Under the pieces are notes generated by a model, which saw only the letters and a program-made list of their open reading frames with translations, was not told where the DNA came from and ran no database searches. A stretch of DNA of 38,542 nucleotides, from contig JADQBA010000088.1 in assembly GCA_016903675.1 (NCBI GenBank), forward strand, positions 1 to 38,542, given 5' to 3'. Shown here in pieces: positions 6,609-15,665 of the stretch. Each line of letters opens with the position of its first letter. Within the stretch, counting starts at the first letter, position 1. This stretch comes from Stigonema ocellatum SAG 48.90 = DSM 106950. GTDB taxonomy: Bacteria > Cyanobacteriota > Cyanobacteriia > Cyanobacteriales > Nostocaceae. A program made the translations under genes and the position numbers.

Positions 6609-9600
6609 TTTTGTGATATTGAGCCGAATCAGGTAAACCAGATTGAGACGTTTGATAGGTCAATTGCTAAACATGAAGCTTTTTGGGTAGAAAGGCTGGC
6701 AACATTAGAGTCCATCACTATACCCTATTCAAAGCGCACAGCATCATTACACTTGAAAGAGCAGCAGTATGCGAGTGTCAGGATGTCTGTACCAGATGAA
6801 ATAATTACCTTATTGGAACAACGCCATCCGGAATGGAACCGAAGTGATTTTCTAGCAGCAGCTTTTGTTACTTATCTGGCTCGAATTGGTGGAACTGGGT
6901 GTTTTGATATCGGATTTAAAGATGTTGAACTACAACGACAGTTGGTTGGACTCGAAAGCTTGTTTGCGTCAGTTGTTCCTTATCGGGTTGATGTAGATTG
7001 CTCCCAAAGTTTTGAGGCTTTAAAAAAACAGTTGGAATTTACCCAACTTCACCTAACTTATGCACGGGATGTGGTGACTAGGTATCCATCTGTTCGTTCG
7101 TTGTCCGATCAAGGTGGTGAGCAGTTTTTTCCAGTGGTTGTAGAGCGTGTGGAGAAACTAGAGGACTGCCAAGGTCAGTTGGGAAGTGATCTGACTTTCA
7201 TCATTTCGTCAGATGGGAAGAAATGTTGTTGGTTCCATAACACCGAGGTATTGGATGGTGACAGTATTGCCAGGATGCAAGAGCAGTTTACTGTTTTTCT
7301 GCAAGGTATTCTCACTGAACCTGACCAGTGTGTTGCTTACCTGCCTTTGTTATCTGAGCAGGAGTGTCACAAAATTTTGGTGGAGTGGAATGATACTCAG
7401 GCGGATTATCCCCAGGATAACTGTATCCATCAGTTGTTTGAGGCGCAGGTTGAGCTTACTCCAGATGCAGTAGCAGTGGTGTTTGAGAATCAACAACTTA
7501 CCTACTATGAATTAAATTGTCGTGCTAATCAGTTGGCGCACCACTTGCGCTCATTGGGAGTGTCCGCAGATGTGCTGGTTGGATTGTGTGTGGAGCGATC
7601 GCTCTTAATGGTGGTCGGACTACTTGGCATTCTCAAGGCAGGTGGTGCTTATGTGCCAATTGACCCTGAGTATCCCCAAGAACGTTTGACTTTCATGTTA
7701 GAAGATGCCCAGGTAAAAGTACTGCTCACCCAACAGCAATTAGTTGAGAAATTACCTGAGCACAAAGCAAATCTTGTTTGCTTAGATACTAACTGGCAAC
7801 TAATTTCTCAGTTGAGTCAGGACAATCTCATCTCTGGCGTTGTCGGGAAGAACTTGGGTTATGTGATTTACACCAGCGGTTCTACAGGTCAACCTAAAGG
7901 TGTCGCCATGAATCAGCTTGCCCTTTGCAATCTCCTACTGTGGCAACTACAAAATACGACAATTTCTAGTGGAGCAAAAACCCTGCAATTTGCTCCAGTC
8001 AGCTTTGATGTCTCCTTCCAAGAAATGTTCTCAACCTGGTGTTCTGGCGGCACATTGCTCTTAATTGGAGAGGAATTGCGACGAGAACCATCTTGTTTGT
8101 TAGGGTTACTCAAAGAACAAGCAGTTGAAAGACTGTTTGTTCCCTTTGTTGCCTTACAGCAATTAGCCGAGGTAGCTGGTAATAGTGAATCAGTTAGTAA
8201 TAATCTACGCCAAATCATTACAGCAGGCGAACAGTTGCAGATTACTCCCGCCATTTCCAACTGGTTAAGCAAGCTAACTGATTGTACTTTGCACAATCAT
8301 TATGGACCATCAGAGAGCCATGTCGTCACTACTTTTACTCTGACTAATTCTGTGAACAGTTGGCCGCAACTTCCTCCCATTGGCCGTCCCATTGCTAACA
8401 CACAAATATACATTCTGGATAAGGATCTACAGCCTGTACCCGTCGGTGTACCAGGAGAATTGCATATAGGTGGTGCCTCTTTGGCGAGAGGCTACTTCAA
8501 CCGACCAGAGTTAACACTTGAAAAATTCATCTCCAACCCGTTTAACAAGTCAAAAGTCAAAAGTCAAAAGTCAAAATTATATAAAACAGGGGACTTAGCA
8601 CGTTATTTGCCAGATGGCAACATCGAATACCTGGGACGTATTGACAATCAGGTGAAAGTTCGTGGCTTCCGCATTGAATTGGGAGAAATTGAAACAGTCC
8701 TGAGCCAATATCCCCATGTGCAAGCATCTTGTGTCATAGTCCGCGAGGATACTCCAGGTGATAAACGCCTAGTCGCTTACATCGTGCCCCAGAAAGAGCA
8801 GACACCGACAATCAGCGAACTGCGGCAATTCCTGAAAGCCAAGCTACCAGAGTACATGGTGCCCAATGCAATAGTCATTTTGGAGTCCTTACCCCTCACC
8901 CCTAACGGCAAAGTAGACCGTCGCGCCCTAAAAGCACCTGATGCCCACAGCGAACTTAAAGACAAATATGTCGCCCCACGCACCCCCGTTGAAGAAATCC
9001 TGTCACTAATTTGGGCTAATGTCCTGAAAGTAGAGCTTGTGGGCATACATGATAACTTCTTTACCTTGGGAGGACACTCACTCCTAGCCACCCAACTCAT
9101 CTCCCGCATCCGCACCAGCTTAGTCGTAGAACTACCATTGCGTAGCCTATTTGCTGCCCCAACAGTTGCCGAATTGGGGCATTGTATTGGGCAGTTACAG
9201 CAGCAAAACTTAGCACTTTGTGCACCACCCATCAAAGCAAGGGCAGAGAATGCAGAACTACCACTGTCATTTGCTCAAACACGGCTATGGTTTTTAGACC
9301 AGTTCGATCCCAACAAATCCTTCTACAACATCCCCATCGCTTTGCGTATTGTTGGAACTCTTAAGGTTGCAGCCTATATACAAAGCTTAGAAGAAATTAT
9401 TCATCGCCACGAAGCATTACGCACCAACTTCGTCACAGTTGATGGAAAACCGAATCAAATCATTCAAACAGCAACGAATTGGACAGTATCAGTTGTTGAC
9501 TTGCAGCATTTATCGACAACAGAACAAGAAATAGCATCTAAGCTTTTAGCGCAACAACAAGCTATTCAACCCTTTGATTTAGCAACACAACCGTTAGTCA

Positions 9601-12600
9601 GAGCAACATTAGTAGTGCTGTCCGAGACAGAACACATATTAACCGTGTGTATGCATCATATTGTCTCTGATGGCTGGTCAATGGGTGTGTTTGTTCAGGA
9701 ACTAGCGGCGCTATACAATGCTTATTCTCAAAGTCAGCCTTCACCCTTAGAACCACTGCCGATTCAGTACGCAGATTTTGCAATTTGGCAAAGACAGTGG
9801 TTGCAACCAGATGTACTGCAAAGCCAATTGAGTTATTGGCAACAACAACTGGCTTCGGCACCAGCCCTCTTAGCGCTTCCCACAGACCGACCAAGACCTG
9901 CTGTGCAAACTTACAACGGGGCAAATCAAGAGTTTGCACTCTCTGTTGAGTTAACTGGTAGGCTGACAAAACTCAGCCAGGAGCAAGGAGTGACGTTGTT
10001 CATGACGCTGTTGGCAGCGTTTGATACCCTACTTTACCGCTACACAGGCGTGGCAGACATTTTAGTAGGGTCTCCCATAGCAAACCGGAATCACAGTGAA
10101 ATAGAAGGGTTGATTGGCTTTTTTGTCAACACTTTAGTGATGCGGACTGATTTATCGAAAAATCCTAGTTTCAGCGAGTTACTCACTCGTGTTCGAGAAA
10201 TGGCTCTATCCGCCTATGCTCATCAGGATTTGCCGTTTGAAATGTTGGTGGAAGCATTGCAGCCAGAACGAGACCTGAGTCATACATCCCTATTTCAGGT
10301 GATGTTTGCCCTCCAGAATGTGCCCATGTCTCAAGTAGAACTGACTGGGTTAACGGTCAGTCCACTCAAGGTAGAAAGTGTAACAGCGAAGTTTGACCTT
10401 ACCTTATCAATGGAGAACACGAATTCTGGACTCTTCGGTGTGTGGGAGTACAACACTGACTTGTTTTCTCGCAGCACCATGGAGCGGATGGCGGGTCATT
10501 TTGTGACAATACTTGAAGCAATTGTGGCGAATCCTCAACAACGAATTTCCCAATTGCCTTTGTTAACAGAGCCTGAGCAACAGCAGCTATTAGTGGAGTG
10601 GAACAATACTCAGGCGGATTATCCCCAGGATAAGTGTATTCATCAGTTGTTTGAAGAGCAGGTGGCGCGTACCCCTGATGCAGTGGCTGTGGTGTTTGAA
10701 AACCAACAACTTACTTACTATGAATTGAACTGTCGTGCTAACCAACTGGCGCACCACTTGCGCTCATTGGGAGTGTCTGCTGATGTGCTGGTTGGATTGT
10801 GTGTGGAGCGATCGCTCTTAATGGTAGTGGGACTACTTGGCATTCTCAAGGCGGGTGGTGCTTACGTACCACTTGACCCAGAGTATCCAACTGAGCGTTT
10901 GACTTTCATGTTAGAAGATGCTCAAGTTAGAGTACTGCTGACCCAACAGCATCTAGTTAAGAAATTACCTTCGCATCAGACCAGTGTCCTCTACTTAGAT
11001 ACTGACTGGCTGCTTAAGTGTGAGTCTAGTCAGGACAATCCAATAACTGAGGTGCGCTCTTGTAACTTAGCTTATGTGATTTATACGAGCGGTTCAACAG
11101 GTCAACCGAAGGGGGTAATGCTCTGTCACAGTAACCTTTGCAACCATATGTCCTGGATGCAAGCAACATTCGGCCTGACTGAAAAAGACAAAGTATTGCA
11201 AAAAACGCCCTTTGGCTTTGATGCCTCAGTTTGGGAATTCTACGCGCCCCTGTTGGTAGGTGGACAGTTGCTCATGGCTCAACCAGGGGGTCATACTGAC
11301 AGTGCTTACCTGTTAAGGTTAATTGCCCAACAGCAGGTAACGACTGTTCAACTTGTCCCATCTTTGCTGCAAATGCTTTTAGACCAGGGAGGAATCGAAA
11401 CTTGTTACTCCCTCAAACAAGTCTTCTGTGGCGGTGAAGTCTTGCCCGTTGCTCTGGTTGAAGGCTTGTTAAGTAAGCTAGATGTAAATTTGCACAATCT
11501 CTACGGACCGACGGAAGCTTGTATCGATGCAACTTTCTGGAACTGCAAACGGGAGATGTATGGACAAATTGTTCCCATTGGTCGTGCGATCGCCAATACC
11601 CAGGTTTATATATTAGATGAAAATTTACAGCCAGTACCCATTGGTGTACCAGGAGAGTTACACATCGGTGGTGCTTCCTTAGCACGCGGCTACCTCAACG
11701 CAAGAGAATTAACACTTGAAAAATTCATCCCCAACCCCTTTGAAAAGTCAAACGTAAAAAGTCAAAATTCAAAATTATATAAAACAGGAGATTTAGCACG
11801 TTATTTGCCAGATGGCAACATCGAATACCTGGGACGCATCGACAATCAGGTAAAAATACGCGGATTCCGCATCGAATTAGGAGAAATCGAAACAGTACTG
11901 AGTCAACATGGGGATGTGCAATCATCTGTCGTCATCGCACGCGAGGACACTCCTGGGAATAAACGCCTAGTCGCCTACATCGTACCGTACCCACAGGTAA
12001 CACCCACAGTAAGCGTTCTGCGTAGCTTCCTCAAAGAAAAGCTACCAGAGTACATGGTACCCAATGCAATAGTTATCTTGGAGTCGTTACCTTTAACCCC
12101 CAACGGCAAAGTAGACCGCCGCGCCCTAAGAGTACCAGATATAAGTAGCGAACAAAAAGACAAATTTGTTGCACCCCGCACTCCCGTTGAAGAAATCCTG
12201 TCACTAATTTGGGCTAATGTCCTGAAAGTAGAGCTTTTAGGCATACATGATAACTTCTTTACCTTGGGAGGACACTCACTCCTAGCCACCCAACTCATCT
12301 CCCGCATCCGCACCAGCTTCCAAATAGAAATCCCCTTGCGTAGCCTATTTGCTGCCCCAACAGTTGCCGAATTGGGGCATTGTATTGGGCAGTTACAGCA
12401 GCAAAACTTAGCACTTTGTGTACCACCCATCAAAGCAAGGGCAGAGAATGCAGAACTACCACTGTCATTTGCTCAAACACGGCTATGGTTTTTAGACCAG
12501 TTCGATCCCAACAGATCCTTCTACAACATCCCCATCGCTTTGCGTATTGTTGGAACTCTTAAGGTTGCAGCCTATATACAAAGCCTAGAAGAAATTATTC

Positions 12601-15600
12601 ATCGCCACGAAGCATTACGCACCAACTTCGTCACAGTTGATGGAAAACCGAATCAAATCGTTCAAACAGCAACGAATTGGACAGTATCAGTTGTTGACTT
12701 GCAGCATTTATCGACAACAGAACAAGAAATAGCATCTAAGCTTTTAGCACAACAAGAAGCTATTCAACCCTTTGATTTAGCAACACAACCGTTAGTCAGA
12801 GCAACATTAGTAGTGCTGTCCGAGACAGAACACATATTGAATGTGTGTATGCATCATATTGTCTCTGATGGCTGGTCAATGGGTGTGTTTGTTCAGGAAC
12901 TAGCAGCGCTGTACAATGCTTATTCTCAAGGTCAGCCTTCTCCCTTAGAACCACTGCCAATTCAGTACGCAGATTTTGCAATTTGGCAAAGACTTTGGTT
13001 GCAACCAGATGTACTGGAAAGCCAATTGAGTTATTGGCAAAAACAACTGGCTTCGGCACCAGCCCTCTTAGTGCTACCATCTGACCGACCAAGACCTGCT
13101 GTGCAAACTTACAACGGGGCAAATCAAGAGTTTGCACTCTCTGTTGAGTTAACTCAAAGGCTGACAAAACTCAGCCAGGAACAGGGGGTGACGTTGTTCA
13201 TGACGCTGTTGGCAGCGTTTGATACCCTACTTTACCGCTACACAGGCGTGGCAGACGTTTTAGTGGGGTCTCCCATAGCAAACCGGAATCACAGTGAAAT
13301 AGAAGGGTTAATTGGCTTTTTTGTCAACACTTTAGTTTTGCGTACTGATTTATCGGAAAATCCTAGTTTCCAAGAGTTACTTTCTCGTGTTCGAGAAATG
13401 GCTCTAGGAGCCTATGCTCATCAGGACTTGCCATTTGAAATGCTAGTAGAGGCATTGCAGCCAGAACGAGACCTGAGTCATACACCCCTATTTCAGGTGA
13501 TGTTTGTCCTTCAGAATGCGCCCATGTCTCAAGTAGAGTTGACTGGGTTAACGGTCAGTCCACTCAAGGTAGAAAGTGCAACGGCAAAATTCGATCTTAC
13601 CTTAGGAATGGAGAACACGAATTCTGGACTGGTGGGTGTGTGGGAGTACAACACTGACTTGTTTTCTCGCAGCACCATCGAGCGGATGACGGGTCATTTT
13701 CGTACCTTGTTGTCAGCAATTGTGGCGAATCCTTTTGAGCGGATTTCCCAATTGCCAATGTTAACAGACCTTGAGCAACGACAGTTATTTGTAGAATGGA
13801 ACGATCCTCAAGCCGATTATCCCTCTAATCAGTGTATCCATAAGTTATTTGAGGAGCAGGTTCAGCGCACACCCGATGAGATCGCAGTGGTGTTTGAAAA
13901 GCAACAACTTACCTATAATCAGTTGAATTGTCGTGCTAACCAATTGGCGCATTACTTGCGCTCATTGGGAGTGTCCTGTGATGTGCTGGTGGGTATTTGT
14001 GTGGAGCGCTCTGTGGATATGCTGGTAGGACTACTGGGAATTCTCAAGGCGGGTGGGGCTTATGTGCCACTCGACCCTGAGTATCCCCAAGAGCGCTTGA
14101 GCTTTATGTTAGAAGATGCCCAGGTAAAGGTGCTGCTAACCCAACAGGATCTAGTTGAGAAACTACCTTCGCATCAGGCGCGTGTGGTCTACATAGACAG
14201 CGACTGGGAAAAAATTGCGCAAAATAGCGACTCAAACCCTCTAAACGGGGCAACACCCAGTACAAGAGCATACGTCATCTACACTTCTGGTTCCACAGGT
14301 CAGCCTAAAGGCGTTTTAGTCAACCATTCAAATGTAGTCCGTCTGTTTGCAGCCACAGAACCTTGGTATCAGTTCAACTCTCAAGACGTATGGACACTAT
14401 TCCACTCTTACGCCTTCGATTTCTCAGTATGGGAAATTTGGGGTGCATTGCTTTATGGTGGAAGACTGGTAGTAGTGCCCTACCTGGTCACGCGATCGCC
14501 CGAATCCTTCTATAACTTGCTGTGTCAAGAAAAAGTAACAATTCTCAATCAAACACCCTCAGCCTTCCGCCAGTTAATTCAAGCAGAACAGTCAATAGCA
14601 ACTGTTGGCGATTTGAAGTTACGCCTGGTAATTTTCGGTGGAGAAGCCTTGGAAGTTAGGAGTTTGCAGCCTTGGTTTGACCGCCACGGTCACCAGCAAC
14701 CTCAGTTAGTGAATATGTACGGGATTACGGAAACCACTGTACATGTAACTTATCGGCCATTAAGTATAGCCGATGTGAATGGCACAGCAAGTGTCATTGG
14801 ACGACCAATTCCCGACTTACAGGTATATTTACTAGATCAGCATTTACAGCCAGTGCCAATTGGGGTGACAGGCGAAATGTACATTGGTGGTGCTGGGGTG
14901 ACGAGTGGCTATCTCAATCGTCCCGAACTGACAGCACAACGGTTTATCTCTAACCCCAATGCTCATCACCCAAAAGCGCGACTATATAAAACAGGTGACT
15001 TAGCTCGTTATCTGCCCAATGGTGAGTTAGAGTATTTAGGGCGAATTGACCAGCAAGTAAAGATTCGGGGGTTCCGTATTGAATTGGGCGAAATTGAAGC
15101 ATTACTGGCCCAAAACCCAGCCATCAGGGAGAGTGTTGTGGTAGTTCGGGAAGATGAACCGGGTGACAAACGTCTAGTGGCTTACGTAGTGCCTTATGTG
15201 GAACAATCTCTGACAACAGCAGAACTACGTCGTTTTCTGAAAGCCAAGTTGCCAGAGTACATGATGCCAAATGCAATAGTCATCTTGGAGTCCTTACCAC
15301 TTACTCCCAGCGGCAAAATAGACCGCCGCGCTTTGCCCGCACCAGATTCACACAGTGAACGGGAAGACAAATACGTAGCTCCACGCACCCCCACAGAAGA
15401 AATGCTGGCACAAATTTGGACACAAATTCTGAAAGTAGAGAAAGTGGGCATTCATGATAACTTCTTTACCTTGGGAGGACACTCACTCCTAGCCACCCAA
15501 CTCATCTCGCGCATCCGCACCAGCTTCAAAGTAGAACTACCGTTGCGTACCTTGTTTGCAGAAGCGACAGTAGCCCAATTAGCGCTATCGATTCAGCAGT

Positions 15601-15665
15601 TACAGCAACAAAACTTAGAACTAAAGGTACCACCCATCTTACCAAGGAAAAAGAATGCAAAATAA
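5694..15665 (+). CDS. NRPS 1: formyltransferase, Pro, Gln and Thr modules
   Basis: This 3323-residue nonribosomal peptide synthetase has the order formyltransferase (1-305), truncated C (318-560), A1-T1 (575-1172), C2-A2-T2 (1187-2238), C3-A3-T3 (2253-3307). Carrier serines are at about 1129, 2195 and 3264, each in LGGHSL. Codes read against GrsA are DVQFIAHVVK (Pro), DAWQFGLIDK (Gln) and DFWNIGMVHK (Thr). It should therefore make formyl-Pro-Gln-Thr-S-T. The layout equals anabaenopeptilide synthetase ApdA, as I recall it, with one extra module at the front. It ends just after T3 with no docking domain and overlaps the next gene by 11 bases. The ATG at 5694 has no strong ribosome-binding site but begins the formyltransferase fold directly. 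Activity requires 4'-phosphopantetheinylation by an enzyme not encoded here. Confidence 0.96.
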   Translation: MVNQNKFSCFIIGEGTLPIQCAQILLNQGHGIFGIISSDASIINWAQAKSIPYIKPTDNLGEFLSQQPFDYLFSIVNGSVLPQEILELPRQFAINYHDAPLPRYAGVNATSWALMNQEKTHGVTWHVMAAMVDAGDILKQVIIDIADGETALTLNGKCYEAAIDAFAHLVDELSSGTFVATKLNLNERTYFSRFKRLSAGGIISWKRCAHELDALIRALDFGTYPNPLGRAKLAIDSNLFIVSKLEVQDNLSDFAPGTITNIEPNCITVSTASYDIALRQVLAINGQALSISDLVEKFGLQVGYQFCDIEPNQVNQIETFDRSIAKHEAFWVERLATLESITIPYSKRTASLHLKEQQYASVRMSVPDEIITLLEQRHPEWNRSDFLAAAFVTYLARIGGTGCFDIGFKDVELQRQLVGLESLFASVVPYRVDVDCSQSFEALKKQLEFTQLHLTYARDVVTRYPSVRSLSDQGGEQFFPVVVERVEKLEDCQGQLGSDLTFIISSDGKKCCWFHNTEVLDGDSIARMQEQFTVFLQGILTEPDQCVAYLPLLSEQECHKILVEWNDTQADYPQDNCIHQLFEAQVELTPDAVAVVFENQQLTYYELNCRANQLAHHLRSLGVSADVLVGLCVERSLLMVVGLLGILKAGGAYVPIDPEYPQERLTFMLEDAQVKVLLTQQQLVEKLPEHKANLVCLDTNWQLISQLSQDNLISGVVGKNLGYVIYTSGSTGQPKGVAMNQLALCNLLLWQLQNTTISSGAKTLQFAPVSFDVSFQEMFSTWCSGGTLLLIGEELRREPSCLLGLLKEQAVERLFVPFVALQQLAEVAGNSESVSNNLRQIITAGEQLQITPAISNWLSKLTDCTLHNHYGPSESHVVTTFTLTNSVNSWPQLPPIGRPIANTQIYILDKDLQPVPVGVPGELHIGGASLARGYFNRPELTLEKFISNPFNKSKVKSQKSKLYKTGDLARYLPDGNIEYLGRIDNQVKVRGFRIELGEIETVLSQYPHVQASCVIVREDTPGDKRLVAYIVPQKEQTPTISELRQFLKAKLPEYMVPNAIVILESLPLTPNGKVDRRALKAPDAHSELKDKYVAPRTPVEEILSLIWANVLKVELVGIHDNFFTLGGHSLLATQLISRIRTSLVVELPLRSLFAAPTVAELGHCIGQLQQQNLALCAPPIKARAENAELPLSFAQTRLWFLDQFDPNKSFYNIPIALRIVGTLKVAAYIQSLEEIIHRHEALRTNFVTVDGKPNQIIQTATNWTVSVVDLQHLSTTEQEIASKLLAQQQAIQPFDLATQPLVRATLVVLSETEHILTVCMHHIVSDGWSMGVFVQELAALYNAYSQSQPSPLEPLPIQYADFAIWQRQWLQPDVLQSQLSYWQQQLASAPALLALPTDRPRPAVQTYNGANQEFALSVELTGRLTKLSQEQGVTLFMTLLAAFDTLLYRYTGVADILVGSPIANRNHSEIEGLIGFFVNTLVMRTDLSKNPSFSELLTRVREMALSAYAHQDLPFEMLVEALQPERDLSHTSLFQVMFALQNVPMSQVELTGLTVSPLKVESVTAKFDLTLSMENTNSGLFGVWEYNTDLFSRSTMERMAGHFVTILEAIVANPQQRISQLPLLTEPEQQQLLVEWNNTQADYPQDKCIHQLFEEQVARTPDAVAVVFENQQLTYYELNCRANQLAHHLRSLGVSADVLVGLCVERSLLMVVGLLGILKAGGAYVPLDPEYPTERLTFMLEDAQVRVLLTQQHLVKKLPSHQTSVLYLDTDWLLKCESSQDNPITEVRSCNLAYVIYTSGSTGQPKGVMLCHSNLCNHMSWMQATFGLTEKDKVLQKTPFGFDASVWEFYAPLLVGGQLLMAQPGGHTDSAYLLRLIAQQQVTTVQLVPSLLQMLLDQGGIETCYSLKQVFCGGEVLPVALVEGLLSKLDVNLHNLYGPTEACIDATFWNCKREMYGQIVPIGRAIANTQVYILDENLQPVPIGVPGELHIGGASLARGYLNARELTLEKFIPNPFEKSNVKSQNSKLYKTGDLARYLPDGNIEYLGRIDNQVKIRGFRIELGEIETVLSQHGDVQSSVVIAREDTPGNKRLVAYIVPYPQVTPTVSVLRSFLKEKLPEYMVPNAIVILESLPLTPNGKVDRRALRVPDISSEQKDKFVAPRTPVEEILSLIWANVLKVELLGIHDNFFTLGGHSLLATQLISRIRTSFQIEIPLRSLFAAPTVAELGHCIGQLQQQNLALCVPPIKARAENAELPLSFAQTRLWFLDQFDPNRSFYNIPIALRIVGTLKVAAYIQSLEEIIHRHEALRTNFVTVDGKPNQIVQTATNWTVSVVDLQHLSTTEQEIASKLLAQQEAIQPFDLATQPLVRATLVVLSETEHILNVCMHHIVSDGWSMGVFVQELAALYNAYSQGQPSPLEPLPIQYADFAIWQRLWLQPDVLESQLSYWQKQLASAPALLVLPSDRPRPAVQTYNGANQEFALSVELTQRLTKLSQEQGVTLFMTLLAAFDTLLYRYTGVADVLVGSPIANRNHSEIEGLIGFFVNTLVLRTDLSENPSFQELLSRVREMALGAYAHQDLPFEMLVEALQPERDLSHTPLFQVMFVLQNAPMSQVELTGLTVSPLKVESATAKFDLTLGMENTNSGLVGVWEYNTDLFSRSTIERMTGHFRTLLSAIVANPFERISQLPMLTDLEQRQLFVEWNDPQADYPSNQCIHKLFEEQVQRTPDEIAVVFEKQQLTYNQLNCRANQLAHYLRSLGVSCDVLVGICVERSVDMLVGLLGILKAGGAYVPLDPEYPQERLSFMLEDAQVKVLLTQQDLVEKLPSHQARVVYIDSDWEKIAQNSDSNPLNGATPSTRAYVIYTSGSTGQPKGVLVNHSNVVRLFAATEPWYQFNSQDVWTLFHSYAFDFSVWEIWGALLYGGRLVVVPYLVTRSPESFYNLLCQEKVTILNQTPSAFRQLIQAEQSIATVGDLKLRLVIFGGEALEVRSLQPWFDRHGHQQPQLVNMYGITETTVHVTYRPLSIADVNGTASVIGRPIPDLQVYLLDQHLQPVPIGVTGEMYIGGAGVTSGYLNRPELTAQRFISNPNAHHPKARLYKTGDLARYLPNGELEYLGRIDQQVKIRGFRIELGEIEALLAQNPAIRESVVVVREDEPGDKRLVAYVVPYVEQSLTTAELRRFLKAKLPEYMMPNAIVILESLPLTPSGKIDRRALPAPDSHSEREDKYVAPRTPTEEMLAQIWTQILKVEKVGIHDNFFTLGGHSLLATQLISRIRTSFKVELPLRTLFAEATVAQLALSIQQLQQQNLELKVPPILPRKKNAK
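6645..7373 (+). other. Truncated condensation-like domain between F and A1
   Basis: Residues 318-560 align by eye with only the C-terminal half of a condensation domain. HEAFWVERLATLE matches the SYWQQQLASAP region, and the following part matches the floor-loop and bridging helices. The HHxxxDG half is absent. It cannot condense and probably serves as a spacer that lets T1 reach the F domain. Confidence 0.75.
7416..9209 (+). other. Module 1: A(Pro)-T
   Basis: The code read is DVQFIAHVVK, the proline code of cyanobacterial synthetases; a methylproline code would differ at one of the last residues (A instead of V). The A3 motif is YTSGSTGQPKG and the carrier motif is LGGHSL with S1129. Just before KLYKTGDL it contains four copies of a heptamer repeat (8547-8574). 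Confidence 0.85.
8547..8574. repeat. Heptamer tandem repeat inside A1 (AAGTCAA x4)
   Basis: Four exact copies of AAGTCAA lie in frame between the codons for NPF and KLYKTGDL, encoding a Lys/Ser-rich loop. The same insertion site is used in A2 and A8, and by a G-rich repeat in A5. Confidence 0.92.
9252..12407 (+). other. Module 2: C-A(Gln)-T
   Basis: The C domain has HHIVSDG (from residue 1321). The A code is DAWQFGLIDK, as for Gln in nostocyclopeptide synthetase. T serine is 2195. The T1-C2 DNA is nearly identical to T2-C3 3198 bases downstream, pointing to a recent module duplication. Confidence 0.85.
11743..11776. repeat. Degenerate heptamer repeat inside A2
   Basis: AAAAGTCAAACGTAAAAAG-type sequence is a decayed form of the AAGTCAA repeat, at the same loop (between NPF and KLYKTGDL) as in A1 and A8. 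Confidence 0.75.
12450..15614 (+). other. Module 3: C-A(Thr)-T, ring-closing Thr
   Basis: The code DFWNIGMVHK is the standard Thr code. T serine is 3264. In the Ahp-cyclodepsipeptide order this Thr is the residue whose hydroxyl accepts the Val carboxyl to close the ring. Confidence 0.87.
15644..15648 (+). promoter_or_regulatory. Ribosome-binding site of NRPS 2
   Basis: AAGGA lies six bases before the ATG at 15655, inside the last codons of NRPS 1. It supports this start and translational coupling of the two genes, which overlap by 11 bases. Confidence 0.7.

Noticed and set aside
9182..12562. Identical 60-codon frames at 9182-9364 and 12380-12562
   Set aside because: They are out-of-frame readings of the duplicated T-C linker, useful only as evidence of the duplication.
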